NCBI RefSeq assembly: GCF_000955955.1
Contig: NZ_JYJG01000409.1
Location: forward strand, 1-22,534
DNA length: 22,534 bases
Reading direction: 5' to 3'
Source of the DNA: Lentzea aerocolonigenes
GTDB taxonomy: Bacteria > Actinomycetota > Actinomycetes > Mycobacteriales > Pseudonocardiaceae
Below are positions 1-8,105 of this stretch, one piece after another (position 1 is the stretch's first letter; each line of letters opens with the position of its first letter). The notes under the pieces are model-generated. The model did no database searches and had not been told where the DNA came from. It was given only the letters and a program-made list of their open reading frames with translations. Made by a program: the position numbers and the translations under genes.

Positions 1-57
1 CGGTACTTGCAGACGCCAACAGAGCCGACCCCTTGGAATCAGCCATCTAGTACAGGT

Positions 58-855
58 TCACGGCAGCCGGTGCCGCGATCCGACGGGAACCACCAGCGGC
101 GTACCGGAAACCGGGTCCTCGACGACCCTGGCGTCCAGTCCGAACACGTCCAGCAGCATCTTCTCGGTCAGCACCTCGGCCGGCGCGCCCTGAGCCACGA
201 TCCGCCCGTCCCGCATGGCGACGACGGTGTCGGCGTACCGAGCCGCGAGGTTCAGGTCGTGCAGCACCATCACCACCGTCCGTCCCATGGACGTGTGCAA
301 CTCCTGCACCAGATCCAGCACGTCGATCTGATGCGCGAGATCCAGGTAGGTGGTCGGCTCGTCGAGCAGCAGCAGGTCCGTCCCCTGGGCCAGCGCCATC
401 GAGATCCAGGCCCGCTGCCGCTGGCCACCGGACAGCTCGTCGAGGGTCCGCTCGGCCAGATCCAGGATCCCGGTCATCTCCAACGCGGCGTCGACGGCCG
501 CGGCGTCCTCGGAAGACCACTGCCGGTACCAGGACTGGTGCGGATGCCGCCCGCGCGCGACGAGATCCGCCACAGTCAGCCCTTCAGGAGCAGACGGCGC
601 CTGAGGCAACATCCCCAAAACCCGAGCGACGTCCTTGGTGGCCAGCCGATCGATCTGCTTGCCGTCCAGCAACACCGCTCCGGACCGAGCAGGCAACAGC
701 CGCCCAAGAGCCTTCAGCAAGGTCGACTTCCCGCACCCGTTCGGCCCGATCACCGCGGTGACGGTGCCGTCGATGATCGACAGGTCCAGGGTGTCGACCA
801 CGAGCCGCTCGCCGTACCCCACGCACAGCGAGGAAGCCTCAAGACGCACCGTCAT
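58..855 (-). CDS. Iron-siderophore ABC transporter, ATP-binding subunit (FecE/FepC type)
   Basis: This is the 265-residue cytoplasmic ATPase that would power uptake of ferric siderophore through the two permeases encoded just upstream. The Walker A motif GPNGCGKST lies near residue 37. The signature LSGGQRQR, Walker B LLLLDEPTTYLD and the H-loop VLHDLN follow in canonical order, and the length is normal for the FecE/FepC/FhuC family. Translation starts at ATG 855, which overlaps the stop of the upstream permease as ATGA, so the two genes are probably translationally coupled. It is the last gene of a minus-strand operon whose divergent partner encodes the binding lipoprotein. Iron regulation is inferred from the iron box at 2949-2967. 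The transported siderophore cannot be told from sequence. Confidence 0.93.
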   Translation of the reverse strand: MTVRLEASSLCVGYGERLVVDTLDLSIIDGTVTAVIGPNGCGKSTLLKALGRLLPARSGAVLLDGKQIDRLATKDVARVLGMLPQAPSAPEGLTVADLVARGRHPHQSWYRQWSSEDAAAVDAALEMTGILDLAERTLDELSGGQRQRAWISMALAQGTDLLLLDEPTTYLDLAHQIDVLDLVQELHTSMGRTVVMVLHDLNLAARYADTVVAMRDGRIVAQGAPAEVLTEKMLLDVFGLDARVVEDPVSGTPLVVPVGSRHRLP

Positions 856-1916
856 ACCCGCGCCTCCCGGCGACTCCGAACCAGCAGGAACATCAGATAA
901 GGCGCCCCGAGCACGGCCGTGACGACCCCGACCGGCAGCTCAGTGCGATAAACGGTCCGAGCCACGAGATCGGACGCCATCACCAGCACGCCGCCGATCA
1001 CCACGGACCCGAACAGCGGCGGCTGAGCGGTTCCGGCCAGCCGCAACGCGATCTGCGGCGTGGCCAGCGCGACGAACGCGATGGGTCCGGCAGCAGCCGT
1101 GGCCACGGACGCCAGCACGATCGCCACGATGATCAGAGCCGACCGAGCCAGGTCGACCCGCACCCCGAGCCCGCGCGAGGTCTGGTCGTCGAACTGCAGC
1201 GCCCCGAGCACATGCCCGCCAACGAGCGCGACCGGAACCAGGACCGCCAAGGCCAGCGCCACGGGCACGACGTGCTCCCACCCGCGCCCGTTCAACGATC
1301 CGGTGATCCACAGCATCGCGCGTCCGGCGTCCTGCACGTCCCCCACGGTCAGCAGGTAATGCGTGAAGTTGCCGGCCACCGCGGTGATGCCGATGCCGAC
1401 GAGCACCATCCGGAAGCCCTCGATGCCCTGCCGCCACGCCAGCGCGTAGACCAGCAGCCCGGCGATCAGCCCACCCGCCAGGCCGGCGATCGGCACCCCG
1501 ACCGAAGCCGCGCTCCCGGTCACCACGCCCAGCGACCCGGCGAACGTGATCACCGAGACCGCCCCGGCGCCGGCTCCCCAGGTCACGCCGAGGATGTCCG
1601 GCGAAGCCAGCGGGTTCCGCACGATCGCCTGGAAGATCGCCCCGGACAGCCCCAGCGCACCACCGACCAGCAGTCCGGTCAGCGCCCGCGGCAACCGCAG
1701 CTCGGTCACCACGAACTGGTCCCGCCGAGTCCCGCCGCCGAACAACGTGTCGACGACCTGCGAGACGGTCAGCGGGAAGTCGCCGATCATGATGCCGACG
1801 ACCAGCAGCGCTGCCAGCAGCGCCAGCGACAACGCCACCACCAGCAACGGCCGCCGCCGCAGCTTGAACGAGGTGACACCTAGCCTCAGCGCGGGTGCGG
1901 CCTTGGTCGTCGTCAA
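852..1916 (-). CDS. Iron-siderophore ABC transporter permease (FecCD family), second copy
   Basis: This is a polytopic FecCD/BtuC-type permease of 354 residues, one half of the heterodimeric membrane channel. Family landmarks include LPRALTGLLVGGALGLSGA, the segment RNPLASPDILGVTWGAGAGA, and GPIAFVALATPQIA. Hydrophobic helices run throughout and a basic tail ends RSRREARV. The reading frame stays open far upstream inside the neighbouring permease, but that extension has no family similarity. I place the start at TTG 1916, which overlaps the upstream stop as TTGA; a GGTGA sequence lies a few bases before it. An internal GTG about 12 codons later is an alternative. The gene ends in an ATGA overlap with the ATPase. 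Confidence 0.9.
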   Translation of the reverse strand: MTTTKAAPALRLGVTSFKLRRRPLLVVALSLALLAALLVVGIMIGDFPLTVSQVVDTLFGGGTRRDQFVVTELRLPRALTGLLVGGALGLSGAIFQAIVRNPLASPDILGVTWGAGAGAVSVITFAGSLGVVTGSAASVGVPIAGLAGGLIAGLLVYALAWRQGIEGFRMVLVGIGITAVAGNFTHYLLTVGDVQDAGRAMLWITGSLNGRGWEHVVPVALALAVLVPVALVGGHVLGALQFDDQTSRGLGVRVDLARSALIIVAIVLASVATAAAGPIAFVALATPQIALRLAGTAQPPLFGSVVIGGVLVMASDLVARTVYRTELPVGVVTAVLGAPYLMFLLVRSRREARV

Positions 1917-2908
1917 ATCTTCACCAGCCTCTTGCGCCGCACCAGGTAGATGAAGAACGGCGCGCCGAGCAGCGCCAGCATCACGCCGACCTCCACTTCG
2001 GACGGACGCGCGATCACCCGGCCGGCGATGTCGGCGATCAGGATGAGGCACGCCCCGAGCAGCGCCGAGTACGGCAGGATCCAGCGGTAGTCCGGCCCGG
2101 TGAACGCCCGCGCCACGTGCGGCACCACGAGCCCCAGGAACCCGATGGGCCCGCACGCCGCCACGGCCCCGCCCACCAGCAGCGTGATGGCCAGGATGCC
2201 CAGCGACCGCGTCCTGCCGACGTTCACGCCCAGCGACTTGGCCACGTCCTCGCCGAGCGACAACGCGTTGAGGCCCGCCGCGTTCAACCCGGCCAGGACC
2301 AGCCCGACGACGAGGAACGGCAGCACCTGGTTCAGCACGGACGAATCCCGGCCGGCGATCGCACCGACCTGCCAGAACCGGAACGCGTCGAGCGACTGCT
2401 GGTCGAGCAGCACGATCGCCGACACCAGTCCGTTCATCAGCGCCGACACCGCCGCTCCTGCCAGTGCGAGCGTCACCGGCGACGGACCACCACGCCCCGC
2501 AGAGCCGAGCAGGAACACCACCACGCTCGCGATCATCGCGCCGGCGAAGGCGAACCAGATGTAGCCGACCAGCGAGTCGACCCCGAGCAGGAAGATCGAG
2601 AGCACGACCGCCAGCGCGGCGCCGTGCGTGACGCCGAGGATGCCGGGGTCGGCCAGCGGGTTGCGCGTGTGGCCCTGCATGAGAGCGCCGCCGACGCCCA
2701 GCGCGATGCCGACGACGATGCCGAGCAACGTCCGCGGGATCCGCAGCTCGCGGATCACCACGTCGTCCTCGACCCCGGTCGGCGTGAAGAGCCCGTGCCA
2801 CACCCCGGAGAGCGAGATCTCCTTCGAGCCGACCGCGATGCTCGCCAGCGACACGGCGACCAGGACGATCAACAGGAAGAGCAGGCCGACCAACGGCTTA
2901 CGGCCCAA
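1913..2908 (-). CDS. Iron-siderophore ABC transporter permease (FecCD family), first copy
   Basis: This is a 331-residue FecCD-type inner-membrane permease, first gene of the minus-strand uptake operon. It shows the family segments LRIPRTLLGIVVGIALGVGGALMQ, RNPLADPGILGVTHGAALA, and CGPIGFLGLVVPHVAR. It ends in the cytoplasmic basic tail RRKRLVKI. The open frame extends to 2992, but that would run through the iron box and into the divergent lipoprotein gene. I therefore choose TTG 2908, which has a strong GGAGGGG ribosome site six bases upstream and gives a normal permease N-terminus (MGRKPLVGLLFLL). It overlaps the next permease by four bases. It is more closely matched to the second permease in motif layout than in sequence, as expected for a heterodimer. 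Confidence 0.9.
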   Translation of the reverse strand: MGRKPLVGLLFLLIVLVAVSLASIAVGSKEISLSGVWHGLFTPTGVEDDVVIRELRIPRTLLGIVVGIALGVGGALMQGHTRNPLADPGILGVTHGAALAVVLSIFLLGVDSLVGYIWFAFAGAMIASVVVFLLGSAGRGGPSPVTLALAGAAVSALMNGLVSAIVLLDQQSLDAFRFWQVGAIAGRDSSVLNQVLPFLVVGLVLAGLNAAGLNALSLGEDVAKSLGVNVGRTRSLGILAITLLVGGAVAACGPIGFLGLVVPHVARAFTGPDYRWILPYSALLGACLILIADIAGRVIARPSEVEVGVMLALLGAPFFIYLVRRKRLVKI

Positions 2909-2914
2909 CGCCCA

Positions 2915-2921
2915 CCCCTCC
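2915..2921 (-). promoter_or_regulatory. Ribosome binding site that fixes a TTG start
   Basis: The sequence GGAGGGG on the minus strand lies six bases before TTG 2908. It is the only strong Shine-Dalgarno match in the divergent region and supports the TTG start of the first permease over longer alternatives. Confidence 0.6.
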
Positions 2922-2948
2922 AAATGCCCGACATATGCTCCGCGAAAG

Positions 2949-2967
2949 ACAGGTAAGCCTAACCGAA
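2949..2967. promoter_or_regulatory. Putative DtxR/IdeR iron box in the divergent promoter region
   Basis: The 19 bases ACAGGTAAGCCTAACCGAA match the mycobacterial/corynebacterial iron-box consensus TTAGGTTAGGCTAACCTAA at 14 of 19 positions, including the core AGGT.AG.CTAACC. The box sits between the divergent starts of the permease operon (2908) and the binding lipoprotein (2983). A single bound Fe(II)-repressor dimer pair could therefore shut off both transcripts. The match is seen directly; binding is inferred from position and from the iron-uptake type genes on both sides. Confidence 0.75.
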
Positions 2968-2982
2968 TTCCTGGAGCCATCG

Positions 2983-3951
2983 ATGCGGACACCGGTACTG
3001 ATCAGTGTGGCGCTACTCGCGCTCACCGCGTGTGGTCAGGCGACCACGACGAGCCGGAGCGGACCCGCCGACCCCGGTTGGACCGCGGTGACGATCGAGC
3101 ACGCGATGGGCAGGACCGAGATCAAGGACCGGCCGAAGAAGGTCGCCGCGCTCGACTCCAGCTACGTGGACGCCGCGCTCGCGCTGGAGACCGAGGTCGT
3201 CGCGTACACCCGCTACCGCACCGACGGCCTGCCGGAGTACCTGGCGCAGGACGCGGCCAAGTACGCGCAGAGCGCCAAGGCGGTGGGCGACCTCACGAAC
3301 CCGAACCTGGAGGAGCTCGCCACCATCGGGCCGGACCTGATCGTGTCGGCGAAGGTCAGGCACGAGGGGATCTACGACAAGCTATCCAAGATCGGCCCCA
3401 CGGTGTTCAGCGTGACGACCGGACCGACGTGGAAGGACAACATCCGCCTGCTCGGCAAGGCGCTGGGCAAGGAGGAGCTGGCGAACCAGAAGATCGCCGC
3501 CTACGAGGCCAGGGCCAAGAAGGTCGGCGACGCGATTCGCGCCAAGGTCGGTCACAACCCGTCGATCTCGCTGGCGCGGTTCGTCGGCGGCGAGCAGACC
3601 GTCCGGCTCTACACGGAGAAGTCGTTCCCCGGCGGCGTGCTGTTCTCGGACGCCGGCCTCACCCGCCCCCAGGGGCAACCGACCTCGGAGAAGATCGCGG
3701 TCGACCTCAGCCAGGAGCAGATCTCGTCGCTCGACGCGGAGCGGATCTTCGTCTCGACCTGGGCGGACCCGAAGGGTGATACGCAGAAGATCAAGGATCA
3801 ATATTTGGCCAACCCGTTGTGGGGTCAACTAAAAGGCCAGAAGCAGGACGTCTCGGATGTCGTTTGGGTATCTTCGGTCAGTCTTCAGGGCGCGCACGCG
3901 ATGCTCGACGACCTCGCGAAGGGTTTCGGCGTCGATCCAGCGCGTAGTTGA
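2983..3951 (+). CDS. Iron-siderophore substrate-binding lipoprotein
   Basis: This is a 322-residue periplasmic-binding-protein-like lipoprotein of the FecB/FhuD cluster, which would capture ferric siderophore outside the membrane and hand it to the adjacent FecCD permeases. The N-terminus MRTPVLISVALLALTAC is a lipoprotein signal with lipobox LTAC and lipidated Cys17. The mature part contains the family patterns 'KKVAALDSSYVDAALAL', 'NLEELATIGPDLIV' and 'YDKLSKIGPTVFS'. I choose ATG 2983 because the lipoprotein signal starts there and GGAG lies six bases upstream. An earlier in-frame ATG at 2935 would add a non-signal extension across the iron box. Expression is probably iron-repressed. The ligand cannot be deduced. 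Confidence 0.92.
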   Translation: MRTPVLISVALLALTACGQATTTSRSGPADPGWTAVTIEHAMGRTEIKDRPKKVAALDSSYVDAALALETEVVAYTRYRTDGLPEYLAQDAAKYAQSAKAVGDLTNPNLEELATIGPDLIVSAKVRHEGIYDKLSKIGPTVFSVTTGPTWKDNIRLLGKALGKEELANQKIAAYEARAKKVGDAIRAKVGHNPSISLARFVGGEQTVRLYTEKSFPGGVLFSDAGLTRPQGQPTSEKIAVDLSQEQISSLDAERIFVSTWADPKGDTQKIKDQYLANPLWGQLKGQKQDVSDVVWVSSVSLQGAHAMLDDLAKGFGVDPARS

Positions 3952-3964
3952 ACAGTCACACACA

Positions 3965-4012
3965 AACACGAAGGGGCTCCGAGGAATCATCCTCGGAACC
4001 CCTTCGTGTTTT
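3965..4012. terminator. Strong hairpin terminator between convergent genes
   Basis: Bases 3965-3984 pair with 3991-4010 in a 20-bp stem with one mismatch and a six-base loop. A TTTT run follows on the plus strand. It lies just after the binding-protein stop and just before the 3' end of convergent lsr2, so it could stop transcription from both sides, although the T-run favours the plus-strand gene. Confidence 0.85.
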
Positions 4013-4020
4013 ACCGAATT

Positions 4021-4368
4021 TCAGCCCTGCTGGTGGTACGCGTCGAGCACCTCGGCCGGGATGCGGCCGCGATCCGACACCTTCATGCCCTGCTTGCGGG
4101 CCCACTCTCGAATGGCCTGGTTCTGCTCACGATCCGCCGATGCCGGGCGCGCCTTCACACCCGCCGGACGACCTGGCCCAACACGCTTACGACCACCCGC
4201 GCGACGTGCACCACCGACGAAGTCGGCAAGAGCGTCCCGCAGTTTGCCCGCATTGCCCGAGGAAAGGTCGATCGTGTAGCTGACACCGTCCAGCCCGAAC
4301 TCGACGGTCTCCTCCGCAGTGGAGCCGTCCAGATCGTCGACGAGGGTCACGGTGACCTTCTGCGCCAT
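4021..4368 (-). CDS. lsr2: Lsr2 nucleoid-associated protein
   Basis: This is the actinobacterial H-NS-like xenogeneic silencer, 115 residues, which bridges DNA and represses AT-rich and horizontally acquired genes. The N-terminal dimerisation part starts [16 protein letters not shown] and continues with [16 protein letters not shown] basic Gly/Arg-rich linker follows. The C-terminal DNA-binding part has [26 protein letters not shown], whose RGR is the AT-hook-like minor-groove insert. Start ATG 4368 has AGGAGG (4375-4380) at six-base spacing. The gene follows lysS on the same strand after 115 bases, as in M. tuberculosis (Rv3598c-Rv3597c). A weak TAACCT (minus strand, 4434-4439) in the gap could be a -10 element, but I cannot pair it with a good -35. 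Confidence 0.97.
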   Translation of the reverse strand: MAQKVTVTLVDDLDGSTAEETVEFGLDGVSYTIDLSSGNAGKLRDALADFVGGARRAGGRKRVGPGRPAGVKARPASADREQNQAIREWARKQGMKVSDRGRIPAEVLDAYHQQG

Positions 4369-4483
4369 GCGTATCCTCCTGGACCCCGAATGCGCGGTGC
4401 ACCCGCGTCGCCAACTAAAGCCTTCTGCGAGGCAGGTTAGCGCACGGGTGCCGCATTGCACCTATCGACATCCGGAAAGTTAC

Positions 4484-5995
4484 TCATTCAGGGCGAACGA
4501 GCGGGAACAAGATGGTCTCCCGGATACCCAGACCCGTGAGGGCCATCAGCAGCCGATCGATACCCATTCCGACGCCACCACTCGGTGGCATTCCGTACTC
4601 CAGTGATCGCAGAAAGTCTTCATCGACCGGCATCGCCTCGTTGTCACCGGCCGCGGCAAGACGGGCCTGCGCTTCCAGGCGTTCCCGCTCGATCACCGGG
4701 TCCACCAGTTCGGAGTAACCGGTTCCGAGTTCGAATCCGCGGACGTACAGATCCCACTTTTCGGCGACACCCGGCTTGGTGCGGTGCTGCCTGGTGAGCG
4801 GAGACGTCTCGACCGGGTAGTCGCGCACGAAGGTGGGCAGGTAGAGCGAGTCGCACACCAGGTGCTCCCACAGCTCCTCGACCAGCTTGCCGTGCCCGAA
4901 CTTCGGGTTGACCTCGAGTTCGTGCCGGTCACAAAGCTTCCGAAGCACCTCGGCCGGCGTCTCGGGGGTGATTTCCTCACCGACGGCTCCGGACAACGAC
5001 TCGTAGATGCTGAGCGTCGTCCATTCACCCGACAGGTCGTACTCCGTGCCGTCCGCCAACGTGACGATCTGAGAACCCGTCACCGCTTCCGCGGCTTCCT
5101 GGATGAGCTCGCGAGTCAGCTTCGCGTTCGTGTCGTACGTGGCGTAGGCCTCGTAGTACTCGAGCATCGAAAACTCGGGCGAATGCGACGAGTCCACGCC
5201 CTCGTTGCGGAAGTTCCGGTTGATCTCGAAGACCTTCTCGATGCCACCGACGACGCAGCGCTTCAAGTACAGCTCCGGCGCGATGCGCAGGAACAGGTCG
5301 ATGTCGAGGGCGTTCGAGTGCGTGATGAACGGACGCGCGGTCGCACCACCCTGCAGCGTCTGCAACATCGGGGTCTCGACTTCGAGGAATCCGCGCCGGT
5401 GGAACGAGTCGCGCAGAGAACGAACGACGTTCGCGCGGGTCCGAACGGTGTCGCGCGCCATCGGCCTCACGATGAGGTCGACGTATCGCTGACGAATGCG
5501 TGTTTCCTCGCCGAGTTCCTGGTGCAGGGTCGGCAACGGCCGCAACGACTTCGACGTCAGCTGCCACTCGTCGGCCATCACGGAAAGCTCACCGCGGCGC
5601 GAGCTGATGACCTCACCGTGGATGAAAACGTGGTCGCCGAGGTCGACGTCGGTCTTCCACTCGGAAAGTGCTTCCTCACCAACGCCGGCGAGGCTCAGCA
5701 TCGCCTGCAGTTCGGTGCCGTCTCCTTCGCGCAACGTCGCGAAGCACAGCTTTCCGGTGTTGCGCATGAACATGACGCGCCCGGTCACTCCGACGATCTC
5801 GCCGGTCTGCGTGTCGGGTTCGAGTTCGGGATGCGCGTCGCGAATCTCGCGCAACGTGTGCGTGCGCGCGACTTCGACGGGATACGGCTCCTTGCCGGAA
5901 GCGAGCAGCCGCGCACGCTTCTCCCGGCGCACGCGCATCTGCTCTGGCAGGTCTTCTTCGCTGGTCACGAGGTTTTGCTTCGGCTGCTCACTCAC
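4484..5995 (-). CDS. lysS: Lysyl-tRNA synthetase, class II
   Basis: This is a full-length (503-residue) class II lysine-tRNA ligase, charging tRNA-Lys with lysine at the cost of ATP. An OB-fold anticodon-binding domain covers about residues 60-165 ([22 protein letters not shown]). The catalytic domain carries motif 2 as [26 protein letters not shown] and motif 3 as [13 protein letters not shown] near the C-terminus, ending FPLVRPE. The start ATG 5995 gives the usual short polar N-terminus (MSEQPKQN). It is divergent from the methyltransferase at 6075 with about 80 bases between them, and lies upstream of lsr2. No lysX-type fusion domain is present. Confidence 0.98.
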   Translation of the reverse strand: MSEQPKQNLVTSEEDLPEQMRVRREKRARLLASGKEPYPVEVARTHTLREIRDAHPELEPDTQTGEIVGVTGRVMFMRNTGKLCFATLREGDGTELQAMLSLAGVGEEALSEWKTDVDLGDHVFIHGEVISSRRGELSVMADEWQLTSKSLRPLPTLHQELGEETRIRQRYVDLIVRPMARDTVRTRANVVRSLRDSFHRRGFLEVETPMLQTLQGGATARPFITHSNALDIDLFLRIAPELYLKRCVVGGIEKVFEINRNFRNEGVDSSHSPEFSMLEYYEAYATYDTNAKLTRELIQEAAEAVTGSQIVTLADGTEYDLSGEWTTLSIYESLSGAVGEEITPETPAEVLRKLCDRHELEVNPKFGHGKLVEELWEHLVCDSLYLPTFVRDYPVETSPLTRQHRTKPGVAEKWDLYVRGFELGTGYSELVDPVIERERLEAQARLAAAGDNEAMPVDEDFLRSLEYGMPPSGGVGMGIDRLLMALTGLGIRETILFPLVRPE

Positions 5996-6074
5996 GCGGA
6001 GAAGGGTACGGACACCCGCTATGACATAGCGAACCGGATACCCCGCAGGATTCGCGACGGCCTAAGTTGGGTGG

Positions 6075-6830
6075 ATGGATCTACACGCGAGGCGAGCGGA
6101 CTCGTTCGGCGCGCAGGCCGAGGCCTACGCCGAACACCGGCCTGACTATCCCGTGGCGGCGATCCGGTGGGCACTGGAGCCGCTGGGCACGTCCGAGCGG
6201 TTAGACGTGCTGGACCTCGCCGCGGGCACCGGCAAGCTCACCGCGGGACTGGTCGCTGAAGGACACCGCGTGACAGCGGTGGAGCCCAACGAGCAGATGT
6301 TGTCCGAGCTCGTGCGCCGTGTTCACGACGTGCGCGCGCTGCCCGGCCACGCGGAGCACATCCCGGTCCCGGACAGCACGGTCGACGCGGTGTTCGTCGC
6401 TACCGCCTTCCACTGGTTCGACCAGGAGAAGGCGCTGCCGGAGATCGCCCGCGTGCTGCGGCCGGGTGGCGTGCTGGCGGCCATGTGGCTCGAAACCGAG
6501 GACGACGTGCCGTGGCTCAAGGACTTCCAGCAGGTGTCGAACACCAGCGTCGAGTCTCAGCGACAGAGCCCGGTGAAGATCATGGCGCACCCGTTGTTCG
6601 AGGCTCCGGAGCACAAGATCTTCCCGCACGTGCACCGCAGGAACTCACCGGAAGCGGCCATCGCCTGGATCAACACGCACTCGCGCATGCTCGTCATCGA
6701 CGACGAGGAGCGGGCTGAGGTCAACGACAGGATGCTCGCGTTCCTCCGCGAGCGCCCGGAGACGTCGAACGGACCGTTCGACGTCCCCATGTACTCCGAC
6801 GTGTTCCGGATGGTCCGCGTCAGCGACTAG
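6075..6830 (+). CDS. Class I SAM-dependent methyltransferase (Methyltransf_11-like)
   Basis: This is a 251-residue small-molecule-type methyltransferase with a single Rossmann domain. Motif I is VLDLAAGTGKLT at about residues 44-55, followed by an acidic strand end VTAVEPNEQM for the SAM ribose. Later motifs are VDAVFVATAFHWFD and ALPEIARVLRPGGVLAAMW. The N-terminal RADSFGAQAEAYAEHRPDYP is typical of the YcgJ/UbiE-like group. The substrate is unknown. The start ATG 6075 has a GGGTGG sequence immediately upstream. The gene's last 11 bases overlap the 3' end of convergent coaX. It lies between coaX and lysS, where M. tuberculosis has a different small gene (Rv3599c), so it is not part of the conserved block. 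Confidence 0.88.
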   Translation: MDLHARRADSFGAQAEAYAEHRPDYPVAAIRWALEPLGTSERLDVLDLAAGTGKLTAGLVAEGHRVTAVEPNEQMLSELVRRVHDVRALPGHAEHIPVPDSTVDAVFVATAFHWFDQEKALPEIARVLRPGGVLAAMWLETEDDVPWLKDFQQVSNTSVESQRQSPVKIMAHPLFEAPEHKIFPHVHRRNSPEAAIAWINTHSRMLVIDDEERAEVNDRMLAFLRERPETSNGPFDVPMYSDVFRMVRVSD

Positions 6831-7611
6831 TCATGTTGCGCTCGAACACCAAGCGCAACCCCAGCAGGGTCAGGTCGGGCACGTGGTGCGCGATCGTCGA
6901 GGACTCCGACACGACCAGCGGGGCGAGACCGCCCGTGGCGATCACCGTCACGGGTCCGGGGTCGGTCTGCTGGAGCTCCTCGGTGATCTTGCGCACCAGC
7001 CCGTCCACCTGGCCGACGAACCCCCAGACGATGCCGGACTGCAGGCACTCGACGGTGTTCTTGCCGATCACGTTGCGCGGCCTGATCAGCTCGACCTTGC
7101 GCAGCTGGGCGGCACGGGCGGCCAGCGCGTCGACCGAGATCTCGATGCCGGGAGCCAAGGCGCCACCGAGGAACTCGCCGCGCGACGAGATCACGTCGAG
7201 GTTCGTGGACGTGCCGAAGTCGACGACGATGCACGAGGTCGAGTACAGGTGGTGCGCGGCCAGCGTGTTGATCACGCGGTCCGAGCCCACCTCCTTCGGG
7301 TTGTCGACGAGCAGCGGCACCCCCGTCTTCACGCCCGGCTCGACCAGGATCTTCGGCACCGCGTCGTAGTAGCGGCCGAGCATCACCCGCAGCTCGCGCA
7401 GCACCGCGGGCACGGTGGACAGCGCGGAGATGCCGGTGATCTTGTCGGCGTACTCGCCGAACATGCCGCGCATGGTCAGCGCGAGCTCGTCGGCGGTCAT
7501 CCTGGCGTCGGTGCGCATCCGCCAGTCGCGCACGAGCGGGGCCTTGTCGCCGACCCCGTCGTACAGACCGAGCACGATGTTGGTGTTGCCGACGTCGATG
7601 GCGAGCAGCAC
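6820..7611 (-). CDS. coaX: Type III pantothenate kinase
   Basis: CoaX phosphorylates pantothenate, the first step of coenzyme A synthesis. At 263 residues it has normal length. The first phosphate motif DVGNTNIVLGLYD is at residues 6-18. The second phosphate/carboxylate region is VVDFGTSTNLDVIS, and GGALAPGIEIS and ATGGLAPLV form the remaining ASKHA-fold motifs. The start is GTG 7611, with GAGG nine bases upstream. It is the last gene of the DUF2520-panC-panD-coaX operon, 11 bases after panD, so vitamin synthesis and its first use in CoA are co-expressed. The 3' end overlaps the convergent methyltransferase gene by 11 bases. Confidence 0.97.
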   Translation of the reverse strand: MLLAIDVGNTNIVLGLYDGVGDKAPLVRDWRMRTDARMTADELALTMRGMFGEYADKITGISALSTVPAVLRELRVMLGRYYDAVPKILVEPGVKTGVPLLVDNPKEVGSDRVINTLAAHHLYSTSCIVVDFGTSTNLDVISSRGEFLGGALAPGIEISVDALAARAAQLRKVELIRPRNVIGKNTVECLQSGIVWGFVGQVDGLVRKITEELQQTDPGPVTVIATGGLAPLVVSESSTIAHHVPDLTLLGLRLVFERNMTSR

Positions 7612-7622
7612 GGTGTGATTCC

Positions 7623-8093
7623 TCAGTTCTCGGCCTGGATCAGCGCGTCGAGCGCGGTCGCCTCAACGGTCTCAGAAGAAGGCGCACTCGTGGAGCCGTT
7701 CACCAGACCGGACCCCTCGGGAGCATGCGCGGGGTCGGAGCCGAGGTCGACGACCTTGTTGTCGGCGTCCACGAAGACGACGCGCGGCTGGTAGGTGCGC
7801 GACTCGGCGTCGTCCATCTGCCCGTAGGCGATCAGGATCACGATGTCGCCGGGGTGCACGAGGTGCGCCGCCGCGCCGTTGATGCCCAGCACGCCGGTGC
7901 CGCGCTCGCCGGGGATGACGTAGGTCTCGAGCCGAGAGCCGTTGGTGACGTCGACGATGGCGACCTGTTCGCCCGCCAGCAGGTCGGCGGCCTCCATCAG
8001 GTCCTCGTCCACCGTCACCGAGCCGACGTAGTGCAGGTCTGCCTGCGTCACGGTCGCCCGGTGGATCTTGGACTTCAGCATCGTGCGGAACAT
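7623..8093 (-). CDS. panD: Aspartate 1-decarboxylase (pyruvoyl enzyme)
   Basis: PanD makes beta-alanine from L-aspartate for pantothenate synthesis. The proenzyme cleaves itself between Gly24 and Ser25, and Ser25 becomes the pyruvoyl cofactor; here G24-S25 is intact in [12 protein letters not shown]. The conserved [20 protein letters not shown] follows. I choose ATG 8093 ([12 protein letters not shown]), which matches the family N-terminus and has AGGGGGA upstream; the GTG two codons earlier is too close to that site. The product has 156 residues, with a Ser/Thr/Glu-rich tail of about 30 residues beyond the conserved core (after ...[13 protein letters not shown]). The gene lies 12 bases after panC and 11 before coaX. 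Confidence 0.97.
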   Translation of the reverse strand: MFRTMLKSKIHRATVTQADLHYVGSVTVDEDLMEAADLLAGEQVAIVDVTNGSRLETYVIPGERGTGVLGINGAAAHLVHPGDIVILIAYGQMDDAESRTYQPRVVFVDADNKVVDLGSDPAHAPEGSGLVNGSTSAPSSETVEATALDALIQAEN

Positions 8094-8105
8094 GGCCACA
8101 TCCCC

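Noticed and set aside
852..2801. A 649-codon open frame covering the second permease and much of the first
   Set aside because: Only the part after TTG 1916 has FecCD similarity. The upstream part is a shadow of the first permease in another frame.
1895..2956. Long plus-strand frame antisense to the first permease
   Set aside because: Its composition is dominated by Arg, His, Gln, Asp and Pro, with no domain. It is a GC-driven shadow frame.
3965..4012. Hairpin as part of a CRISPR or mobile-element end
   Set aside because: It is single, lies between convergent stops and has a T-run, which fits a terminator. No repeat-spacer array or transposase is present.
4784..6145. 453-codon plus-strand frame antisense to lysS
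   Set aside because: lysS is full length with all class II motifs. The antisense product is Arg/Val/Asp-rich and motif-free.
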